The notes: generated from the letters alone by a model not told the origin. Counted from the stretch's first letter, positions 7,146 through 15,169 are shown. The stretch is DNA of 64,000 nucleotides from JAHBVH01 sp034432375 (GCA_034432375.1 DAOUCA010000181.1:62001-126000), one strand, 5' to 3'. A program made the numbers and translations.

Positions 7146-9122
7146 ATGTTACAACGAAAAGTCAACCCGCTCTCACCTATAATCGTGACCAGACCAAAGA
7201 GACCAAAGCTTTTACATAGCCGTCAACCGAGGCTACACTACCCCTGCTACGGATGGGATGGGCTGTTGTTCTTTCTGCTGATTATGCTGAGTACCGTGGC
7301 ACCCAACATCACCGGCTGGCCTCTTTTGTTTGCCCAAGACACCTCACACATGGTGCAAGAGCAGGTGTACGCGGATCGCCTTGGCACCACCTCTGCCGAC
7401 AGCGTCTTTTTGCCCATTGTTGTTGCCGGACGCGTCTTTAGCGGTAGCGATAACCGCCCCTTGCCACCCGATACCTATGTGGATGACAGCAGCAATCCAC
7501 CGGTCGTTGCGGTGGATCCTACAGCGACAGCCTGTGCCAGTTTTATCGATATCACCAATTTTAGCGATGAGACCATCTATATCTTTTGGCTTGGCACTAA
7601 TAATGAAGAAATTCTCTACAAAGTTCTAGGTAGTGGTCGCCATTATTGGCAACATACCTATCAATTCAACGAATGGCGCATTCGTGATGATGCGGCCCAT
7701 CAGATTATGTCGATGGTCGTTCAAGGCTGTGCTAATACAGACCAAGATATTTTTATTGACGATCTGCCCCCCTGTGGTGGTATTCTCAAAATTAGCCTAC
7801 AAAACTTGGCAACGGAGGAACCAGTTCCCGGCTTTGATCCCTTAACAGATGGTATGACCGTGGATTTGAGCCAATTGCCCCCATCGGTTATCTATATTGA
7901 AGCCCAGGATGCCGTCGAAAGTATTGAGGTATTGGGGGGAGGCGCGGTGGTGGCGCTCAATGAATTGCCCTATCAATACCCACGCAATGGTATTGCGTGG
8001 GAGCCAATCTCCGGCGTCTATACCTTGATCTTTAACGCCTATCGCAAAGACGATGCCATTGGTAAAGTTTGTGATAGCAGCGAACTGACCTTGGTGGTGC
8101 ACAACGATCTTGCGCCCACCGCAACAGCAACAGCGCTGCCGTCGCCGACTGTAAGCGCTACACCCTCTGCAACGCCGGCAACGCCATCAGCTACCCCAAC
8201 AATGACGATGACCCCCACCCCGACCGCCACCGTAACGACTGCACCAAGCTGTCAAGGGGGAATAGAGCGTATCCAACTCTATGATTTGGTGGCCCAACAG
8301 CCCATTGCGGGCTATACACCGCTGGTCGATGGCATGGTGATACCGCTCAACGCGCTGCCTGCCCAATTTAATATTGATCTGCTTCTTACCGGCACCATCA
8401 AGAGTCTGCTCTTCAATGTCAACGGCGAGGAAAGCTTGGAAAATGCGGCACCCTATCGCTATCCTGGGGGGAATACCTATCCCTGGCAACCAACCCCTGG
8501 CACCTATACAATCCGTGCTACTGCCTATGAACTTACCGATGCCCAAGGGCCGATCTGTGATCAAAAGAGCGTTACCGTGCGTGTGGAACAAGCCGCACCT
8601 ACCACCACGCCTACACTCACACCGCTTGCCACGCGGACACCAACAGCTACGCCGACGGCAACACTGGCACCAACAGCCACTTCGACCGCAACACCGACCG
8701 CCACCGCAACACCTACTGCAACCGCAACACCGGGGATAACACCGGGAGATACGTGTATCGGTGACCGGACTTGGCGCGATCTCAATGAGAATGGCTTTCA
8801 GGATCCCGGAGAACCTGGCCTTGTCAATCTTGATCTCTACTTGTGGGCAGACAACGACCACAACGGCCTACCCGATCGGATCGTTGCCACTTCAACCAGT
8901 GGCAGTGAGGGGATCTATCGCTTCTGTGGGTTGGGCACTACAGCGGCATACATCGTTGAATTTGGTTCGTTGCCGCAGTGTCAGTTTACACTTAGTGACC
9001 AAGGCACCAACGAAGCCGTCGATAGTGACGCTGATCCGATCCGCGGGTTAAGCGCACCCATCCAGTTGACTGCGGGAGAATTAAATACCACCGTTGACGC
9101 CGGCTACGTCTGCGGCGAATAA
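7146..9122 (+). CDS. Secreted VHL-beta / tandem Ig-like / SdrD-B domain protein
   Basis: A 658-residue product with a long basic N-terminus and a hydrophobic export segment at about 38-63. It has a 'VFLPIVVAG' motif at 87-95 and a VHL-beta-like domain at about 130-205 ('TIYIFWLGTNNEEILYKVL', 'EWRIRDDAAHQI'). Two related beta-sandwich domains follow at 209-320 and 369-482; both have a '(P)LTDGM..(D)LxxLP' strand and an 'aYxYP.....W.P..GtYTl.a.aY' ending. This type is found as an Ig-like module in many exported proteins. A Thr/Ala/Pro linker (about 483-533) precedes one SdrD-B domain at 536-658. No ribosome binding site is obvious before the ATG. It appears paralogous in architecture to the 4150 gene, with the ricin module replaced by Ig-like modules. 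A cell-surface or matrix role is inferred. Confidence 0.8.
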   Translation: MLQRKVNPLSPIIVTRPKRPKLLHSRQPRLHYPCYGWDGLLFFLLIMLSTVAPNITGWPLLFAQDTSHMVQEQVYADRLGTTSADSVFLPIVVAGRVFSGSDNRPLPPDTYVDDSSNPPVVAVDPTATACASFIDITNFSDETIYIFWLGTNNEEILYKVLGSGRHYWQHTYQFNEWRIRDDAAHQIMSMVVQGCANTDQDIFIDDLPPCGGILKISLQNLATEEPVPGFDPLTDGMTVDLSQLPPSVIYIEAQDAVESIEVLGGGAVVALNELPYQYPRNGIAWEPISGVYTLIFNAYRKDDAIGKVCDSSELTLVVHNDLAPTATATALPSPTVSATPSATPATPSATPTMTMTPTPTATVTTAPSCQGGIERIQLYDLVAQQPIAGYTPLVDGMVIPLNALPAQFNIDLLLTGTIKSLLFNVNGEESLENAAPYRYPGGNTYPWQPTPGTYTIRATAYELTDAQGPICDQKSVTVRVEQAAPTTTPTLTPLATRTPTATPTATLAPTATSTATPTATATPTATATPGITPGDTCIGDRTWRDLNENGFQDPGEPGLVNLDLYLWADNDHNGLPDRIVATSTSGSEGIYRFCGLGTTAAYIVEFGSLPQCQFTLSDQGTNEAVDSDADPIRGLSAPIQLTAGELNTTVDAGYVCGE

Positions 9123-9125
9123 GCA

Positions 9126-9147
9126 TCGTTCCCTCCTATAGGGACGA
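9126..9147 (+). terminator. Weak candidate terminator
   Basis: An imperfect hairpin (TCGTTCCCT / AGGGACGA) begins just after the stop of the 7146 gene and is followed by TTGAATTT. The T-run is poor, so this is tentative. Confidence 0.35.
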
Positions 9148-9174
9148 TTGAATTTGGGCAAGAAATTTTATAAT

Positions 9175-9235
9175 CAGTAGACCGCAACATTCGTCGGCTG
9201 AGCCTGTCGAAGCCAGAGAGCGTTGCGGTCTACTG
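9175..9235. repeat. MITE-like palindromic element, family B, copy 1
   Basis: A 61-bp element bounded by CAGTAGACCGCAACR and its inverted partner YGTTGCGGTCTACTG, with the dispersed GGCTGAGCCTGTCGAAGCC core inside. A second copy of 85 bp with the same ends is at 54056-54140. No coding capacity. Confidence 0.75.
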
Positions 9236-9361
9236 ATACTGGTTCTACGCTCAACCATCTCTACGGGACAAAGACCCATTCTAATCGATCCGAAGGCGCG
9301 TCACGCTGTACGAGGCATTCCGTTCTTGTTGGAGATCGTTTTGGCTTGTATTGAAGCGCAC

Positions 9362-9390
9362 TGGATCAAAGGCGTGCTGCGTAGTATACT
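9362..9390 (+). promoter_or_regulatory. Candidate promoter of the MBL-fold hydrolase
   Basis: A good -10 box TATACT (9385-9390) lies 17 bp after a weak -35 TGGATC (9362-9367). AAGGAAA just before the ATG at 9435 serves as ribosome binding site. Confidence 0.4.
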
Positions 9391-9434
9391 GAGATCAGTC
9401 ACCAATTGATACAACATTTTAAGGAAACCTACTG

Positions 9435-10055
9435 ATGCCACCTCTAGAACTCCGTCATCGCCAAGTTGGCCCTTGGCCAATGAACACCTATGCGCTCGTC
9501 TGTCCAACCACCAATCAAAGCGTGCTCTTTGATCCGGGTGCCGATCCCGCAATTTTGCAGGAGATGTTAGCGGGTAGCAAGCCCATTGCAATTTTACTGA
9601 CCCATACCCACCAGGATCACATTGGCGCGCTAGACGAAATGTGCAAAGAGTTGGCCGTCCCACTCATGGCCCATCCCAACGCCACACAGCGCGATATTAA
9701 GGCCGATCGCTGGCTAGAGCAAGGAGATACGGTAGTGGTGGGTGAGCACACCCTCAATGTGCTCTATACACCTGGTCACATTGACGATCAGATCTGTTTT
9801 GCCCTGGCCAATGACAATCGCGTCATCGTCGGTGATACGATTTTTGCCGGTGGGCCTGGTCGAACCTGGTCCTCCGAAGGGTTTCAAACCACGCTCCATA
9901 CCTTGCGCACCACTGTCTTAACCTGGCCCGACGATACCGTCTGCTATCCCGGCCACGGCCCTAGCTTTCGGTTGGGCGATATTCGTGCGCAGGTTGAGGC
10001 CTTTGTTGATAAGGATCATGGCGAGTTCAGTGGCGATGCGGAGTGGGGCATGTAG
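9435..10055 (+). CDS. MBL-fold metallohydrolase of the glyoxalase II type
   Basis: A 206-residue metallo-beta-lactamase fold hydrolase. The metal motif 'THTHQDHIG' is at about residues 56-64, the third His is in 'YTPGHIDDQ', the bridging Asp in 'VIVGDTIFAGGPGR', and the last His in 'CYPGHGPS'. The single-domain length and order of motifs fit the hydroxyacylglutathione-hydrolase-like (GloB-like) family, which hydrolyses thioesters in the cytoplasm; the true substrate cannot be read from sequence. There is no signal peptide. The gene stands alone and converges on the hibernation-factor gene, with a strong hairpin terminator between. Confidence 0.85.
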   Translation: MPPLELRHRQVGPWPMNTYALVCPTTNQSVLFDPGADPAILQEMLAGSKPIAILLTHTHQDHIGALDEMCKELAVPLMAHPNATQRDIKADRWLEQGDTVVVGEHTLNVLYTPGHIDDQICFALANDNRVIVGDTIFAGGPGRTWSSEGFQTTLHTLRTTVLTWPDDTVCYPGHGPSFRLGDIRAQVEAFVDKDHGEFSGDAEWGM

Positions 10056-10092
10056 TAATTCAATGGGCCGATAGTGAGATCTAATTTAAACT

Positions 10093-10151
10093 ACAGAGGG
10101 CACAGAGATCACAGAGAAACTACTTTTCTCTGTGATCTCTGTGCCCTCTGT
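10093..10151. terminator. Bidirectional terminator hairpin between convergent genes
   Basis: A perfect 27-bp inverted repeat (10093-10119 and 10125-10151) with a 5-nt loop, made of CACAGAG-like units. It sits between the convergent genes ending at 10055 and 10186 and would stop transcription from both sides. The same CACAGAG unit forms tandem arrays elsewhere in the window. Confidence 0.7.
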
Positions 10152-10185
10152 GGCAAAAGACTGCGAGCTAGCCGACAATCAACCG

Positions 10186-10551
10186 CTACAGGAACTGTGC
10201 TTCCTGGCGTTCCAGAGCCTGCTCCGTATTGGTAGCCAGCGAAGGGCGTCCCTTGTGTTGGTGTTGGATCTTCATCTTCTCCAACTGGCGATCCAATTTG
10301 GCTATAGCCTCATTGATTGCTTGGTGAACATTGCTCGCACTGCTCTCGGCATTGAGCATTTGATGCTCAAGCCAAGTGGTGATTTGGCAGGTAAAATGGT
10401 CAGCCGCCGATCGCGTCTCGTTAACGGCTAGCTCCACGCGCACTTCGCCAAGGTTTGGCATGTGGTTGATGAGTTTGCCCGTCTTTTCCTCGATATACTC
10501 CTCGAGATGGTTACTGATCTGTATGTGGCGTCCACTGATAATCAGGTTCAT
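10186..10551 (-). CDS. hpf: Ribosome hibernation promoting factor, short form
   Basis: The 121-residue protein belongs to the HPF/RaiA (S30AE) family, which binds the 30S decoding centre and silences ribosomes in slow growth. The N-terminal signature 'MNLIISGRHIQISNHLEEYI' and the 'VHQAINEAIAKLDRQLEKMK' helix are typical. It lacks the C-terminal dimerisation domain of long HPF and so is of the short type, ending in a basic tail. Translation reads from the ATG at 10551. The region just upstream (10581-10661) is a dispersed repeat that also occurs at 54141-54220. Confidence 0.92.
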   Translation of the reverse strand: MNLIISGRHIQISNHLEEYIEEKTGKLINHMPNLGEVRVELAVNETRSAADHFTCQITTWLEHQMLNAESSASNVHQAINEAIAKLDRQLEKMKIQHQHKGRPSLATNTEQALERQEAQFL

Positions 10552-10580
10552 CTGAGGCCCCCTTCTTTCGTGTGCTTATA

Positions 10581-10661
10581 GACTAATCATTTAAAAGTCA
10601 TAGATAACAAGGGTACTTTTACACGAGGGAAACTGTATGGCTTTTAAGGATTTTATCTATT
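10581..10661. repeat. 80-bp dispersed repeat, copy 1
   Basis: This AT-rich stretch upstream of hpf is about 93 percent identical to the reverse complement of 54141-54220, with differences at only a handful of positions. It contains AAGGGTACTTTTACACG and TGTATGGCTTTTAAGGATTT. It has no coding frame and no obvious terminal inverted repeats of its own. Confidence 0.75.
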
Positions 10662-10758
10662 AGTTAAATGGTCTGATTTCAGTGTAGTACACACGCATCG
10701 CTTCTCTCCTCGACAACCAACGAGTCTTTGTCCTGGTCAATTGGGCAGGACTTCTCGA

Positions 10759-11577
10759 TTATGCTGCTGCTTCGTCTACCGGATAACCAATCGCGTACAG
10801 CACGCCGAGCGGCGAGAGTGGTGCCGCGGCATAGCCAATCTCCCAATGGTAGGGGGTACCCACGAGGCGCGTCGTCATCGCTTGTAACTCGGGCGGGGTG
10901 TAGGTTCGGAGGCAGGAAACGATGCCATCGACGCAGAGAACCAGCGGAATTGCTGGGATCAGGTAGGTCCAGAAAAACCGAGCGGGGCGCCAGGGAAAAA
11001 TGAAGGGTACCACGAAGAAAGCGAGCGGTGCCAGCAGAAGCATAAACAGTAGCGCCAGTGGATGCCGCCTTGTCTGCTCAAAGATCGCAATGCCCTGCCC
11101 ATGATCAACGGCATCTTGCAGGATTGCCTGGGCCACGGTTGGCTCAAAGTGGTGAAACGCCGTGAACAAGGTACGAAAGCCTTGTAAGGTCGCCGGCACT
11201 GCCGTTGCATCTACTGCTGTCGGTAGGTAACGGAGAGATATCCTCTGCTGTTGAATGAATTGTGGATCTGCGCATGGATCTGTACTGAGGGTTATCCTGT
11301 CCGGTGGATAGAGATCAGTCAAGATGATCTGGAGCGGCTCTCCTGCCACTGGGTGCAGATGGCGATAGAGTGCCGTCCATGGCCCACCGCTTCCAGAGCA
11401 GAGATCGATAATCTGTGTACTCTTAGTGGCGGCCAGTGCTGCCTGAAACTGTGGCAGAACATAGGTATACTGTTGCCCCACGGTGGCGATAATGCGCAAA
11501 CAATCGGTGGCCCCATTGCGTATCGCCGCTGGACACCACGGCTGTTCATGGATCTCTAAAAGATGACGGCGGCGCAT
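10759..11577 (-). CDS. Class I SAM-dependent methyltransferase with membrane segments
   Basis: A 272-residue protein whose motif I 'IIDLCSGSGG' (residues 56-65) and acidic motif 'ILTDLYPPD' place it among class I methyltransferases. Hydrophobic segments at about 172-193 and 200-219 suggest membrane association, reasonable for a lipid or prenylated substrate. Its ATG overlaps the stop of the upstream FAD gene (TAATG), so translation is coupled. With the type III polyketide synthase and FAD enzyme it recalls the srsABC phenolic-lipid set of Streptomyces (synthase, methyltransferase, flavoprotein). Whether it methylates carbon or oxygen cannot be read. Confidence 0.8.
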   Translation of the reverse strand: MRRRHLLEIHEQPWCPAAIRNGATDCLRIIATVGQQYTYVLPQFQAALAATKSTQIIDLCSGSGGPWTALYRHLHPVAGEPLQIILTDLYPPDRITLSTDPCADPQFIQQQRISLRYLPTAVDATAVPATLQGFRTLFTAFHHFEPTVAQAILQDAVDHGQGIAIFEQTRRHPLALLFMLLLAPLAFFVVPFIFPWRPARFFWTYLIPAIPLVLCVDGIVSCLRTYTPPELQAMTTRLVGTPYHWEIGYAAAPLSPLGVLYAIGYPVDEAAA

Positions 11578-12830
11578 TATGATCTGGCCTCGCTAATTGC
11601 TATCGTCGATGATCCACCGCCGCGCGTGGCACGCATCAGGTAGGTTGCCAATGAGGGCATAACATGACCCAAATCAAGCATGAGATCGCCGATCTGTGGC
11701 CACCCCAACACAGTTTGCAAAGCCCGACCCACGCGCAGGCGCGTATCGAAGGCACCATGCCACTCCTGGCTGTAGCGCTGTTGCCACGCCACCAGGGTGC
11801 GTCGACCGCGTAGAAATTCATCGGCCAGTGGTGCGCAGAGGGCAGCCGTTTGTAGCGCCATCGCCATGCCATCACCACAGAGGGGTGGAATCATGGCCGC
11901 CGTATCACCGAGGCAGGCCACCCCGTCCCACGGCAGCGCCCGCCGTTCGGTGTCAACCGGCGCTACCGTACAACGGCTTTCCGCAACTGGCACCGCGTCG
12001 GCCAAGCGTTCAGCCAGCGCGCCATTCCACCTGATCATCTGTTTGACCGCCGCGTCAATCTGGCGGCCCGCCTGGGCAAAGGTGTCATAAGAGAGCAGGG
12101 CGCAGAGGTTGGCGCGGCCCCCCTCGATCGGATTGATCCCCACATAGCCACCGGGCAAAAGATAGAGTTCTGTCTGTGGTGGCATCAAGATATCTGCATA
12201 GTGCACTTTGATCCCAACACAACGACGCCAGCCTTGAGCACGCGCCGCGGCCGCTCTTTCGCGCGGTGGCAAGCCGGGCGCAGTATGGCGTCCGCACGCC
12301 ATGATGAGCGCCCGTGCGTTGATCGCCACGCGTCGTTGGTCACTTGTGCGCACAACCAGACCATAGCCTGCGTGGTTCTGCCCATAGGAGATGAGTGTGC
12401 TGCCACTTTGCAACGTGGCGCCCCGTGCGACCGCCGTTGCCGCCAAGGTTGCATCTAGCGCATAGCGACTGAGTCCCCACGCCGTGCCCGGTAATGCGAT
12501 AGTCAGCGTCTTGCCGCGCCGACCAGTGATAGTGGCACGTTGTAGCGCAACCGGCTGCAGCGCGACCACCGGTTGGTAAAGGTTTAAGGCATATAGCGTC
12601 TGTTGCACCTCTGGTGAGAGAAATTCTCCACAGACCTTGTGGCGCGGGAATTCGTCGCGCTCCAACAACAGCACACGCCAGCCAGCCGTTGCCAACTGGG
12701 CGGCGATACTGCTGCCGGCCAACCCCGCCCCCACCACCGCCACATCATACTCAGCAGGGGCATCGGCGAGAAGTGTAGATGGGACTTGGGCAGCAGAGGG
12801 TAGATTACTCGCCTGCTTGGTCAGCGCCAC
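11577..12830 (-). CDS. FAD-dependent oxidoreductase, geranylgeranyl-reductase-like
   Basis: The frame is open far upstream into the polyketide synthase gene, but a GTG at 12830 with AAGGAGA 7 nt before it gives a 417-residue protein with a normal N-terminus. It has the Rossmann motif 'VVGAGLAGS' (32-40), 'ERDEFPRHKVCGEF' (57-70) typical of the geranylgeranyl-reductase/hydroxylase group, and the second FAD motif 'CLGDTAAMIPPLCGDGMA'. It overlaps the polyketide synthase stop by 10 bp. In this setting it probably hydroxylates or reduces the phenolic or prenylated product; reduction of a prenyl side chain and ring hydroxylation are both possible. Confidence 0.85.
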   Translation of the reverse strand: MALTKQASNLPSAAQVPSTLLADAPAEYDVAVVGAGLAGSSIAAQLATAGWRVLLLERDEFPRHKVCGEFLSPEVQQTLYALNLYQPVVALQPVALQRATITGRRGKTLTIALPGTAWGLSRYALDATLAATAVARGATLQSGSTLISYGQNHAGYGLVVRTSDQRRVAINARALIMACGRHTAPGLPPRERAAAARAQGWRRCVGIKVHYADILMPPQTELYLLPGGYVGINPIEGGRANLCALLSYDTFAQAGRQIDAAVKQMIRWNGALAERLADAVPVAESRCTVAPVDTERRALPWDGVACLGDTAAMIPPLCGDGMAMALQTAALCAPLADEFLRGRRTLVAWQQRYSQEWHGAFDTRLRVGRALQTVLGWPQIGDLMLDLGHVMPSLATYLMRATRGGGSSTIAISEARS

Positions 12831-14044
12831 AGCGTCTCTCCTTCTCTTGCCAGCAAGCCATTGGCCCGTCCATTCTGCTCTGGTGGCGCTTTCTCGACAT
12901 AGCGTAAGCGCGCCATCTCGATCACCAACCCGGGGCCAAAGGCCATTGCTACCCCCTGGTACGGTCGAGCGTCCGTTGCTACGTGCATGGCTTCGGCTTG
13001 TCGGCGGCGTTTCAACTCCTGTAATACAAAGAGAATGGTTGCTGAAGACATGTTGCCGTAATCGCGTAAGATGGCCAAGGTCGCTCTGGTTTGCCACGGA
13101 CTCAGTGTAAAAATGGCTGCCAACGCTTCGACAATGGCCCGACCGCCTGGATGGATAGCCCAAAAGTCGGGTGTACCTTGCGTAAAGAGATGGTTCAACG
13201 CAGCCGGTGCCACCTCTGCCAGATGGTTCGGCACGCGCGGCGAGAGACGAAGGGTAAAGCCGTGATTGCCAATCTGCCATGCCATCTCCTCTTCAGTATC
13301 TGGTTTGATGCTGGTGTGAAATTGTTCGAGCGCGAAGTAATGGCGATCGTCTGCCGTTGGTTGCCCCACCAATGCGGCCCCGGCCCCATCGGCAAAGAGC
13401 GACGCCGCGATGATCGTATCGCGTGACTGATTGGGATAGGTGTGCAGAGAGGCCAATTCGACACAGACAACCAGGGCCAACGCCCCCGGCTCACTGCGCA
13501 CGGCCCGAAACGCGCTGCGCAATCCATTGAAGGCCGCGGCACAGCCCATGAAGCCAATCAACTGCCGGTCGACAGTCGGGTTGAGCTGTAACTGTTTGGC
13601 CAGTGCAAAATCAAGGCCGGGTGCAAAAAATCCGGTACAACTCACCGCGATCAGGTGTGTAATCTGCGTCGCTAAAGCCGGCGTTGATATCTGCCGTTCG
13701 TTGGCTAACTCTTCGATGGCGCTTTGGGCGGCTGCTAACGCCAACGGCACTGATTCGCGCTCATAGAGCCCCATACGTTCAGCCGTCGTGGCGCTAGCTT
13801 GTAGATCGCCACCTAACGTATAGCGTGAGTTACGGGTCGCCTGGCCATAGTCCGGGATGCAACTGTGGCGCGTTTCGATACCCGATTGCGCGTGTGCTGC
13901 ACGGATTAAGCGTGCAATCCGCGGTTGATCGGTAAATGCTGCCGCCATCCACTCACCGATGGCTGCTTGTTGTAAGCGAAACTGAGGAACAGCAGTGCCA
14001 AGGGCTAGAATCGCTGGGGCAGAGGCCAATCCATTCATGTTCAT
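12821..14044 (-). CDS. Type III polyketide synthase (chalcone/stilbene synthase family)
   Basis: About 407 residues from the ATG at 14044, which has AGGAA 8 nt upstream; an ATG at 14062 would add six residues. The thiolase-fold catalytic triad is visible, counted from 14044: Cys136 in 'VSCTGFFAPGLD', His298 in 'AIHPGGRAIVEAL' and Asn331 in 'YGNMSSATILF'. 'GFMGCAAAFNGLR' and 'FADGAGAALVG' are also family motifs. Such enzymes condense a starter acyl-CoA with malonyl-CoA to resorcinols, pyrones or related phenols. It is followed by overlapping FAD oxidoreductase and methyltransferase genes and preceded, across a MITE, by a UbiA prenyltransferase. The product is unknown; a phenolic lipid or quinone is inferred. 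Confidence 0.92.
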   Translation of the reverse strand: MNMNGLASAPAILALGTAVPQFRLQQAAIGEWMAAAFTDQPRIARLIRAAHAQSGIETRHSCIPDYGQATRNSRYTLGGDLQASATTAERMGLYERESVPLALAAAQSAIEELANERQISTPALATQITHLIAVSCTGFFAPGLDFALAKQLQLNPTVDRQLIGFMGCAAAFNGLRSAFRAVRSEPGALALVVCVELASLHTYPNQSRDTIIAASLFADGAGAALVGQPTADDRHYFALEQFHTSIKPDTEEEMAWQIGNHGFTLRLSPRVPNHLAEVAPAALNHLFTQGTPDFWAIHPGGRAIVEALAAIFTLSPWQTRATLAILRDYGNMSSATILFVLQELKRRRQAEAMHVATDARPYQGVAMAFGPGLVIEMARLRYVEKAPPEQNGRANGLLAREGETLWR

Positions 14045-14112
14045 ACAAGGGTTCCTGTCCATTTTTACAGCAGTCGCCGATATCGTTTGGTGCTGCTGGT
14101 CAGTGTCACTAA

Positions 14113-14238
14113 CTCATGTTACGCATCTTCCCCTAAAGGCGCCACGCTACTCGGGTACGCCGCATCCCCAGATGCGGATTGACCCGCATCTGGGGATGCG
14201 GCGTACCCGAGACCGGCATGTTTACTGCGTAACATGAG
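14113..14238. mobile_element. MITE family A, copy 1 (126 bp)
   Basis: Perfect 13-bp terminal inverted repeats (CTCATGTTACGCA) flank a 28-bp perfect-stem hairpin at 14150-14177 / 14184-14211. A direct repeat TCACTAA flanks both ends. A second copy of the same 126-bp length, inverted, is at 31428-31553. It encodes nothing and would need a transposase supplied elsewhere. It sits between the UbiA and polyketide synthase genes; the big hairpin could stop or slow read-through. Confidence 0.85.
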
Positions 14239-14255
14239 TCACTAATTGCGAAGAG

Positions 14256-15167
14256 CTATCGAATGAGTAGCAGGTGTAAGGCCAGAAAGAGAAGAAAGCC
14301 TGACGATGTCAACGTATAGATCCGCATCACGCGCCGAAAGTTCGCGATCACTTGGGTGGCATCATAGTTGAAGGCCCAGCGGACAATCGCAACCAACAAG
14401 CCTATATAACAGAGCGCGACGATAAACGCTTGCCAAGCGCCAAGCACCTGCGCCATGATCCAGATTAGTAAGAGTGCGGCCAAGCCTAGCGTGCTAATCG
14501 TAAACGCGAACGTCCCGCGCGGGCCGGCCCAGGCCGCAAAGGTGAGATCGCCGCGCGCCAGATCTTCATCGACCTGATAGATTTGGGTAATGGGATAGAA
14601 GCCGGTGGTGATCAGCGCCACAGCGATAATGCCCAACCAGGCCAGCGCGGTCGGTGGGACCCACTGCGGATAAGCGCTCACCCAGCCGCCAAGGCCAGCC
14701 AACAGACCCTGGCCAATTGCTACCGTCAGCAGCCCACCAAGCGGTCGGCTTTTCCAACGGAACCGGGGATGTGAGTAGGCGGTGCCCATGAGAAAAATTG
14801 TCAGGTAAATGAGCAAAAAGGGCAGATTGACCAGCGCTGCTAGTACAGCACCGATGGCTTGGCAGGCCAGGGAGAACGGGAGCAGCGCAGGCACAGCAGC
14901 CGGTGGATTTTCCAATCCGCCAACGGGACCTTCATCCTGATCGTAGTAACTGTTAAAGGCAGTCGTGCCGCCATAGAGAAAAAGGTGGAAGGCAAAGAAG
15001 GCGAACCAGAAAGGCAGGGCAAGGGGGCGACCAGTGAGCAGATAGCCCCATAAAAAGATCGGGGCCAGCAATAGTTGAAAGTGAAGGCGTAAGTGAATCA
15101 GCAGGGTGCGGACGAGAACGGAAAAGGGCACAGACTCTTGTGGAACCGTGGAGGTAGACTTGAACAT
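14256..15167 (-). CDS. UbiA-family prenyltransferase
   Basis: A 303-residue integral membrane protein with seven to nine hydrophobic helices. The first Asp-rich prenyl-diphosphate motif is 'NSYYDQDEG' (72-80, N-x3-D-x-D) and the second is in 'YQVDEDLARGD'. UbiA enzymes attach isoprenoid chains to aromatic acceptors in the membrane. Its neighbours suggest the acceptor is the type III polyketide phenol, although ordinary quinone biosynthesis is an alternative. GGAG lies 7 nt before the ATG at 15167, inside the 3' arm of a long hairpin, so translation may be structurally controlled. Confidence 0.9.
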   Translation of the reverse strand: MFKSTSTVPQESVPFSVLVRTLLIHLRLHFQLLLAPIFLWGYLLTGRPLALPFWFAFFAFHLFLYGGTTAFNSYYDQDEGPVGGLENPPAAVPALLPFSLACQAIGAVLAALVNLPFLLIYLTIFLMGTAYSHPRFRWKSRPLGGLLTVAIGQGLLAGLGGWVSAYPQWVPPTALAWLGIIAVALITTGFYPITQIYQVDEDLARGDLTFAAWAGPRGTFAFTISTLGLAALLLIWIMAQVLGAWQAFIVALCYIGLLVAIVRWAFNYDATQVIANFRRVMRIYTLTSSGFLLFLALHLLLIR

Positions 15168-15169
15168 AA

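Noticed and set aside
12831..13280. N-terminal 150 residues of the long FAD oxidoreductase frame
   Set aside because: They overlap the polyketide synthase in another frame and look like a shadow; GTG at 12830 has a clear ribosome binding site.
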